Of a DNA stretch of 64,000 bases, positions 58,516 to 64,000 are shown piece after piece. The translations under genes were made by a program, and so were the position numbers. The DNA lies in contig CALNZX010000012.1 of the NCBI GenBank assembly GCA_942491105.1, positions 186,001 through 250,000 on the forward strand. The letters run 5' to 3'. Origin of the DNA: JBBEAM01 sp942491105. GTDB taxonomy: Bacteria > Pseudomonadota > Alphaproteobacteria > Kiloniellales > DSM-21159. Numbering within the stretch: position 1 is the stretch's first letter; each line of letters starts with the position of its first letter. Under the pieces are notes generated by a model that worked only from the letters and a program-made list of their open reading frames with translations, searched no databases and was not told the origin of the DNA.

Positions 58516-58598
58516 GGCGTTCTCATGGCTGGGAGAAGAAGCGATGAGAACTAATATAGAACATTATGGGAATAAAATCAAGATTTCGCTTACGGCCG

Positions 58599-59267
58599 CT
58601 ACGGCTTGAGGCTGCGCTGCAGCAGCGCGCTGGCGCGGCTGAGGCCCTCCTCGTCGATGCCGTGGCCGAGGCCGGGGCGGCGCAGGCTCTCGACCTCGAT
58701 GCCCGCTGCCTCCAGGCCCGCCTCGGCGGTCGCCAGGGCGGTGACCGGCACCACCTCGTCGGCCTCGCCGTGCACCAGCAGCACCGGCGGGCGCGACTTC
58801 GCTTCGGCGGCCAGCATCTCCGGCGCCACCAGGATCCCCGAGAAACCGAGGACGCAGGCACAGGCCCGCGACCGCCGCGGCAGGACATGCAGCGCCGTCA
58901 TGGTGCCTTGGCTGAAGCCGAGCACCGCCAGCTTGGACTCGTCGAGGCCATAGTGTTCGAGCTGGGAATCGATAAAGGCATCGAGCAGCGGCCGCGCCGA
59001 TTCGACCCCGGCGAGGAGCGCCTCGGGCTCCCGGCTCTGCAGGGAGAACCACTGGTAGCCCATGGGCGCCATGTCGCAGGCCTCGGGCGCGTGGGGCGAG
59101 ACGAAGGCGGCATCGGGCAGCACCTGGGAGAGCACCGGCGCCAGACCGATCAGATCGTTGCCGTCGGCGCCCAGGCCATGCAGTAGCAAAACGAGCTGCT
59201 TGGCCGCGCCGCCGCTGGCCGGTTCCTGCCGCGGGCCCCACAGCCCCGTCACGCCCTTCGTATCCAT
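58599..59267 (-). CDS. Carboxylesterase/phospholipase (alpha/beta hydrolase)
   Basis: 222 aa. LVLLLHGLGADGNDLIGL, the Ser nucleophile GFSQGTM, Asp in HGEADEVVP and His in GLGHGID are the full triad. ATG 59267 (AGAGG upstream). Family members are acyl-protein or short-chain carboxylesterases. Confidence 0.92.
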   Translation of the reverse strand: MDTKGVTGLWGPRQEPASGGAAKQLVLLLHGLGADGNDLIGLAPVLSQVLPDAAFVSPHAPEACDMAPMGYQWFSLQSREPEALLAGVESARPLLDAFIDSQLEHYGLDESKLAVLGFSQGTMTALHVLPRRSRACACVLGFSGILVAPEMLAAEAKSRPPVLLVHGEADEVVPVTALATAEAGLEAAGIEVESLRRPGLGHGIDEEGLSRASALLQRSLKP

Positions 59268-59334
59268 CGTTACCTCTTTGCTTGAAATGCCGCCGCCGAG
59301 GTCGGCCATGCGGCGCTGAAAGTCAAGCCCCGCC

Positions 59335-59976
59335 CTATGCCTCGGCGTCGGGAATGCCGGTCGAGCCGCGGTAGTGCCACAGCATCCGCGCGGCGACGGC
59401 GCGCCAGGGCCGCCAGGCCTTGCCCATGCGCGCCAGCTTCTTGGCGTCGGGGCGTTTCTTCAGGCCCTTGAGGCGCTGGGCGCCGATCATGATGCCGACG
59501 TCGTCGATTGGCCAGACGTCGGGCCGCCCTAGGGAGAACAGCAGGAAACACTCGGCCGACCAGCGGCCCAGGCCCTTGACCTTGGTGATCTCGGCGATCG
59601 CCGCCTCGTCGTCGAGCCGCGCGACGGCCGCCAGGTCCAGCTCGCCGCTGGCCAGCAGGCCGGCCAGGGAGCGGCTATAGCTCATCTTCTGGCGGCTGAG
59701 CCCGGCGCCGCGCAGGGCGTCGTCGTCGAGACTCAGCATCGTCTCCGGCGCCAGCGGCTGGCAGGCCGCCTCCAGACGGTTCCAGATCGCCTGGGCCGAG
59801 GCCAGGGAGACCTGCTGGGCGACGATGATCCGCAGCAGGGCGGAGAAATCGGAGGGCCGCTGGCGCAGCGGCGGCGGCCCGGCCTCCTCCAGCGCGCGCG
59901 CGAAGTCGGCGTCGAGCGCGGCCAGCTCTTGCAGCGCGCCGGGCAGGGTTTCCTCGGTGATCAGGGTCTGCGTCAT
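59335..59976 (-). CDS. DNA-3-methyladenine glycosylase 2 family (AlkA-like)
   Basis: 213 aa. HhH-GPD fold: ITKVKGLGRWSAECFLLFSLGRPDVWPIDDVG contains the helix-hairpin-helix and catalytic Asp. RIIVAQQVSLASAQAIWNRL is the upstream helix. It removes alkylated bases. ATG 59976 is chosen; the upstream extension lacks similarity. Confidence 0.92.
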   Translation of the reverse strand: MTQTLITEETLPGALQELAALDADFARALEEAGPPPLRQRPSDFSALLRIIVAQQVSLASAQAIWNRLEAACQPLAPETMLSLDDDALRGAGLSRQKMSYSRSLAGLLASGELDLAAVARLDDEAAIAEITKVKGLGRWSAECFLLFSLGRPDVWPIDDVGIMIGAQRLKGLKKRPDAKKLARMGKAWRPWRAVAARMLWHYRGSTGIPDAEA

Positions 59977-60017
59977 GCGCTGGACTTTACCGGCTTCCTC
60001 GCGTAGTGCCAGCCCCC

Positions 60018-60878
60018 ATGGCGGAGAGATCGAGGCCAGAGACGACGCGCTTTGCGCCCTCGCCCAGCGGGCGGCTGCATCTTGGCCATGCCCACTCGGC
60101 GATCTTCTCGGCACGGGCGGCCGATGCCGGGCAGGGCGGGCGCTTCTTGCTGCGCATCGAGGATATCGACAGGGCGCGCTGCCGCGCCGAATTCGAGGCC
60201 GCGATCCTGGAGGATCTGGCCTGGCTTGGCTTGACCTGGGAGGAACCCGTGCGGCGTCAGTCGGACCACCTCGCGGACTACGCCGCCGGCCTGGAGCGGC
60301 TCAAGGACAGCGGGCTGGTCTATCCCTGCTTCTGCACCCGCCGGGACATCCAGGAGGAGATCGCGCGCGCCGGATCGGCGCCGCATGGACCCGACGGTCC
60401 ACTCTACCCCGGTATCTGCCGGGGGCTCGACCCGGCCCAGGCGGCGGCGCGCATCGCCGCCGGAGAAGCGCCGGCCTGGCGTCTCGATATCGAGGAGGCG
60501 CGGCGCCGGACCGGGCCCTTGACCTGGCACGACCGCGCGCAGGGCGCCCAGGCCGCAGAAGCGGAGCTGCTCGGCGATGCCGTGCTGGCGCGCAGGGACA
60601 TCGGCACCTCCTATCACCTGGCGGTGGTGCTCGACGACGCCTTGCAGGGCATCACCCTGGTCACCCGCGGCGAGGACCTGTTCCACGCCACCCACCTGCA
60701 CCGGATGCTGCAGGAACTGCTCGGCCTGCCGGTGCCCGAGTGGCATCACCACGGCCTGCTGAGCGACGCGCAAGGCCAGCGCCTGGCCAAGCGCCACGAC
60801 GCCCTGTCCATCGCCGCGCTGCGCGAGCAGGGGCGTTCCCCCGCCGAGGTCCGGGCGCTGGCGGGTTTCGCGGATTAG
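60018..60878 (+). CDS. gluQ: Glutamyl-Q tRNA(Asp) synthetase
   Basis: 286 aa truncated GluRS. TRFAPSPSGRLHLGHAHSAIF (HIGH), RIEDIDRAR, Zn-site CFCTRR...YPGICR, and QRLAKRHDALS (KMSKS-like). It glutamylates queuosine in tRNA-Asp. ATG 60018 is preferred over GTG 60006. Confidence 0.92.
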   Translation: MAERSRPETTRFAPSPSGRLHLGHAHSAIFSARAADAGQGGRFLLRIEDIDRARCRAEFEAAILEDLAWLGLTWEEPVRRQSDHLADYAAGLERLKDSGLVYPCFCTRRDIQEEIARAGSAPHGPDGPLYPGICRGLDPAQAAARIAAGEAPAWRLDIEEARRRTGPLTWHDRAQGAQAAEAELLGDAVLARRDIGTSYHLAVVLDDALQGITLVTRGEDLFHATHLHRMLQELLGLPVPEWHHHGLLSDAQGQRLAKRHDALSIAALREQGRSPAEVRALAGFAD

Positions 60879-61738
60879 TCCAGGGGGGCGCTTCTGAGAC
60901 TGGCGCAGAGCCGCAGGTAGTCGGGCTCGTTCTCCGGCGTCAGGAAGCCGCGGCGGATCAGGAAATCGATCATCACCGGGCCGACGTTGAACTTGAAGCT
61001 GTCGCTCTCGCGCAGCTCGGCGATCACCCGCTCGACCGGCCAGAGCGCGAAGTCGGCGACCTCGCCATCGGTGTTCACCGGCGTGAAGTCGGCGGGGACC
61101 TCCAGGTCGTAGCAGAACAGCACGTCGTCCTTGCAGCCGCCCGGCCAGTCGCAGCGATAGGTCACCGCGCCCACCGGGCGGGCGCGCCGCGCGATCTGCG
61201 GCGGCAGGTTGGCTTCCTCGGCGGCTTCCTTGAGCAGATTGTCGGTCAGGCCGAGATCGGCGGGCTGGCCGCCGGCGACCAGGTGGTCGTACTGGCCCGG
61301 CGCGATCGCCTTGTCCTCGGCGCGCCGCCCGATCCAGATGTGCAGGCCATCGGCCGTTTCGACCGTGCCGTTGACGTGAATGCCGTAGCAGCGGATGCCG
61401 AACAGCGCCGCCGCCCGGCGGTCGACCCGGGCCAAAGGCGTCTCGCCCCAGCGCCGGATCAGGGGATAGAGCTCGCCGCGCAGCCGCCGGATCTCTCCGG
61501 CCGCGATCATCTCCTTGAGCACCGCCTCCAGGGCGGCGCTGCGGGCCTCGGGGCTGTCCAGGCCATCGCGCAGCGCCACGCCGCCCTCCCGGCCTTCCCC
61601 GAAGACCTCGGAAAACGCCAGCAGGCGCGCGGCGGTTTCCTGGCGCAGCCAGCCCATCCGGCGTCCGGCGATCCACAGCGGGCGGTAGAGTTCGGGCGTC
61701 CAGGTCAGCAGCGGCGTAAAGCGGTCGAGCAGGCTCAT
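60875..61738 (-). CDS. DUF4743-NUDIX hydrolase, copy 1
   Basis: 287 aa. N-terminal DUF4743 (PLWIAGRRMGWL) and a NUDIX domain with box GQPADLGLTDNLLKEAAEEANL (Arg to Lys, last Gly to Asn). Ends NEPDYLRLC. Substrate unknown; related fungal proteins are fused to thiamine pyrophosphokinase. Its ATG overlaps the stop of copy 2 (ATGA). Confidence 0.88.
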   Translation of the reverse strand: MSLLDRFTPLLTWTPELYRPLWIAGRRMGWLRQETAARLLAFSEVFGEGREGGVALRDGLDSPEARSAALEAVLKEMIAAGEIRRLRGELYPLIRRWGETPLARVDRRAAALFGIRCYGIHVNGTVETADGLHIWIGRRAEDKAIAPGQYDHLVAGGQPADLGLTDNLLKEAAEEANLPPQIARRARPVGAVTYRCDWPGGCKDDVLFCYDLEVPADFTPVNTDGEVADFALWPVERVIAELRESDSFKFNVGPVMIDFLIRRGFLTPENEPDYLRLCASLRSAPLD

Positions 61739-62607
61739 GCCGCCTCCGCGACGCGCAGGCCGTGCAGCAGCGCCAGGTAGTCGGGCTCGTTGTCCGGCGT
61801 CAGCACGCCGTGACGGAGCAGGCAGTCGATGTTCACCAGGGCCACGTCGTAGAGAAACTCCTCGCTGTCGCGCAGCAGCCGCAGCACCTCCTCGGCGGGC
61901 AGCAGGGTGAAGGACTCGACCTCGCCGTCGGTGTTGCGCGGCGCCACGTCTTCCGGCATCTCCAGATCGAAACAGAAGATCACGCCGTCTTGCAGTCCGT
62001 CGAGGTTATAGCCCGACCACTCCCCAAGAAAGGACACCGTGCCCACGGGCCGCGCCCGGCGGGCCAGGGCCTCGGGCAGGCCGGCCTCCTCGGCGCATTC
62101 CTTGATCAGGTTCTCGGCGATCGACAGACCGGCCGGCTGGCCGCCGCCGACCATCTGGTCGAGCTTGCCCGGCAGGGTCGCCTTGTCGGCGGCGCGCCGC
62201 CCGGTCCACAGGTGCAGCGCGCCGTCGATCCAGCGCAGGCCGTTGACGTGCACGCCGAAGGCGCGAATCCCGAAGCGCGGCGCCAGCGCCCGGTCGAGGA
62301 GGAGCAGCGGCGTCTCGCCCCAGGTTCTCAGCACCGGATAGGCCTCGCCGCGCGGCGGCGGCAGATCGCCGCTTTCGCAGAGGCGCGCGGCGACCTCGGC
62401 CAGCGCGGCGCTCCGCTCCGGCGGCGTGGCCAGCGCCGGGACCAGCGCGACGGCCTCCGGCGTCACCGCGAAAATCTTGGGAAAATCGGCCAGGCGCCGG
62501 GCCAACGCGGGCTCGATCCAGCCGACCCGCCGCCCCGCGACCCGCCAGGGCAGCCGCGTGGCGGGGTCCCAGCCCTGGGCGGCGCGGAGATGGCGCAGCA
62601 GACTCAC
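61735..62607 (-). CDS. DUF4743-NUDIX hydrolase, copy 2
   Basis: 290 aa paralogue of copy 1: RVAGRRVGWIEPALARRL, FGIRAFGVHVNG, NUDIX box GQPAGLSIAENLIKECAEEAGL, end NEPDYLALL. Tandem arrangement with 4-base overlap indicates local duplication. Both keep the acidic EE. Copy 2 overlaps the ACT gene by 4 bases. Confidence 0.88.
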   Translation of the reverse strand: MSLLRHLRAAQGWDPATRLPWRVAGRRVGWIEPALARRLADFPKIFAVTPEAVALVPALATPPERSAALAEVAARLCESGDLPPPRGEAYPVLRTWGETPLLLLDRALAPRFGIRAFGVHVNGLRWIDGALHLWTGRRAADKATLPGKLDQMVGGGQPAGLSIAENLIKECAEEAGLPEALARRARPVGTVSFLGEWSGYNLDGLQDGVIFCFDLEMPEDVAPRNTDGEVESFTLLPAEEVLRLLRDSEEFLYDVALVNIDCLLRHGVLTPDNEPDYLALLHGLRVAEAA

Positions 62608-62921
62608 GCGCAGCGTTTCTCCGAGGTCAGCACGGTCTCGACGCCCCAGATCTGGCGCATGCAGCGGGCGATGTAGTCGCTCAAATCCGGCGTCAGCCCG
62701 GCGACCTGCAGGTCGATGGACAGGGCCTCGCCGTGCTTGGCCGCGACCACGTCGCTGTGGCAGCGCTGGGCGATCAGGTTGCGCTTGGCGAACAGCTCGA
62801 GCACCCGGGGCATGACGCCCGGCTCGACGGCGGCGGTGACGGAAAAGCAGAACACGCGCCCGGGAGTCTCCTCGGGGCGGTTGTGCGGCTGAGTTTCGGT
62901 GGAAAGTCTGTCAGCGGACAT
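62604..62921 (-). CDS. ACT-domain protein
   Basis: 105 aa. FSVTAAVEPGVMPRVLELFAKRNLIAQRC is the ACT beta-alpha start, like the regulatory domain of acetohydroxyacid synthase small subunits. ATG 62921 (MSADRL). It probably binds an amino acid. First gene of the unit with both NUDIX genes. Confidence 0.8.
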   Translation of the reverse strand: MSADRLSTETQPHNRPEETPGRVFCFSVTAAVEPGVMPRVLELFAKRNLIAQRCHSDVVAAKHGEALSIDLQVAGLTPDLSDYIARCMRQIWGVETVLTSEKRCA

Positions 62922-63086
62922 CTGACGCAAGCTCCTGTACGGCAAAGAAAAACGAATCACCACGTCCCGGCTGGCCCTGGGGCGCCGGGTCGGTAATTCG
63001 AATAATGCCGAACAGGTTCTGCGTCATAGCGATCTAAGATTAGCCAGCGCCCCCGGCGCGGTCAACCGCGCAGACGGGGCGGGCCA

Positions 63087-63842
63087 TCAGGGGGTTTCCT
63101 TTTCCCCGCCACCGCCGCCGCGCCGGGCGGAGCGGCGCGACAGCATGTTGAGCGCCTCGACCGCGCAGGAAAAGGCCATGGCCGCGTAGATGTAGCCCTT
63201 GGGCACATGCACGCCGAAGCCCTCGGCGATCAGCATCATGCCGATCATCAGCAGGAAGGCGAGCGCCAGCATCACCACGGTCGGGTTGTCGTTGATGAAC
63301 TCGCCCAGGGGCTTGGCCGCGAACAGCATCACGCCGATGGCCACGACGATGGCGATGATCATGATCGGCAGATGCTTGGTCATGCCGACGGCGGTCAGGA
63401 TCGAATCCACCGAGAACACGATATCGAGCAGCAGGATCTGAACGATCGCCAGGGCGAAGGTGCCGGCCGCCGCCATCGCCAGGTCGCCGCCGGCGTGGGG
63501 ATCGACGTGCTGGTGGATTTCCCGGGTCGCCTTCCACAGCAGGAACAGCCCGCCGACGATCAGGATCAGGTCGCGCCAGGAGAACTCGAGATCGAAGACG
63601 CTGAGCACCGTCGCGGTCAGGCCGACCAGGAAGGCGATGACGCTGACCAGCGCGATGCGCATCAGCAGCGCCAGGGCGAGGCCGATCTTGCGCGCCCTGT
63701 CGCGGCTTTCCGCCGGCAGCTTGTTGGTCAGGATCGAGATGAAGACCAGGTTGTCGATGCCCAGCACGATTTCCATCGCCGTCAAGGTGGCCAGGGCGGC
63801 CCAGGCTTCCGGGCTGAGGGCGAGGGAGATCAGGTAATCCAT
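63087..63842 (-). CDS. TerC family integral membrane protein
   Basis: 251 aa, seven to nine helices. LTAMEIVLGIDNLVFISIL and LLLDIVFSVDSILTAVG carry the conserved Asp residues of TerC proteins, which export or handle metal ions (Mn2+ in several species). ATG 63842 begins MDYLISLALSPEAWAAL. Confidence 0.93.
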   Translation of the reverse strand: MDYLISLALSPEAWAALATLTAMEIVLGIDNLVFISILTNKLPAESRDRARKIGLALALLMRIALVSVIAFLVGLTATVLSVFDLEFSWRDLILIVGGLFLLWKATREIHQHVDPHAGGDLAMAAAGTFALAIVQILLLDIVFSVDSILTAVGMTKHLPIMIIAIVVAIGVMLFAAKPLGEFINDNPTVVMLALAFLLMIGMMLIAEGFGVHVPKGYIYAAMAFSCAVEALNMLSRRSARRGGGGGEKETP

Positions 63843-63951
63843 GAAGGCTTCTCTTTTGGCGGCCTTGGCGGCGGGGAAATCCGGCGTCACGCATATTGGC
63901 AGCCCCGCCCCGCCTTGCAATGCCCGTTGCGCGCGGAAGTCAAGCTAATTC

Positions 63952-63980
63952 TTGACATTATTCCTATAGCGGATTATATT
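63952..63980 (+). promoter_or_regulatory. Strong sigma70-type promoter reading out of the window
   Basis: TTGACA (63952-63957) and TATATT (63975-63980), 17-base spacer, in an AT-rich patch. It drives a gene to the right of the window. Confidence 0.8.
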
Positions 63981-64000
63981 CCTTGTCCTGTTTCCCGCTT

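Overview
The window is high-GC, densely coded DNA from an alphaproteobacterial chromosome, most likely Rhodospirillales or a relative such as Kiloniella/Rhodovibrio-type lineages. The evidence is gene content and order: xerD next to aroK-aroB and a CorC-type protein, bolA near a J-domain protein and cobS-cobT, yqaA-dsbB-coq7, an L-malyl-CoA lyase, and a general stress response (EcfG-type) locus. No rRNA or CRISPR array was seen; one tRNA (Leu, anticodon CAA) is present.

Layout. 1-4.7 kb: end of secA, an FkbM methyltransferase, a HIT protein, accA. 4.7-7.1 kb: a TPP riboswitch with a visible Shine-Dalgarno sequestering stem in front of a thiamine-precursor binding protein whose signal peptide is frameshifted, then a malyl-CoA lyase with a histone-like Lys/Ala/Pro tail. 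7.2-14 kb: xerD, envelope proteins, aroK-aroB, a CorC-family protein, a CBS protein. 14-23 kb: bolA, J-domain protein, cobS-cobT, a dienelactone hydrolase, two exported proteins, rpmB. 23-28.9 kb: a long coiled-coil membrane protein, a HAD phosphatase, ArsC, and pyrD and DUF952 genes that each carry an apparent single-base frameshift.

28.9-41.0 kb: one minus-strand block of T7-like (podovirus) structural, packaging and lysis genes: portal, scaffold, capsid, tail tubular A and B, an internal protein, tail fibre, small and large terminase, membrane lysis proteins, a lysin remnant and a GTA-type 3TM holin. It starts from one sigma70-like promoter whose -35 box lies inside a perfect inverted repeat. 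A LexA/cI-type S24 repressor with a predicted leaderless promoter lies just beyond it. There is no integrase, replication gene, RNA polymerase or large internal-virion protein. The block fits a domesticated podovirus particle locus, possibly gene-transfer-agent-like, and is the main candidate for an undescribed system here. That functional reading is inference.

42-48.5 kb: a TRAP transporter (dctP-dctQ-dctM) divergent from an isocitrate lyase/PEP mutase family enzyme, a lipoprotein and a SulP transporter. 48.5-52 kb: an unknown gene behind a Fur-like box, then a general stress response cluster (DUF883, YqjE-like, DUF1328, MgtC, a candidate NepR, an ECF sigma factor). Two promoters there match GGAAC-N16-CGTT exactly and two more nearly match. 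52-64 kb: tRNA-Leu, an NTF2-like protein, yqaA-dsbB-coq7-GNAT, an HNH nuclease, a redoxin, a Cys-rich secreted protein facing a GH108-like muramidase, a carboxylesterase, a DNA glycosylase, gluQ, two tandem DUF4743-NUDIX paralogues, an ACT protein, a TerC protein, and a strong promoter reading out of the window.
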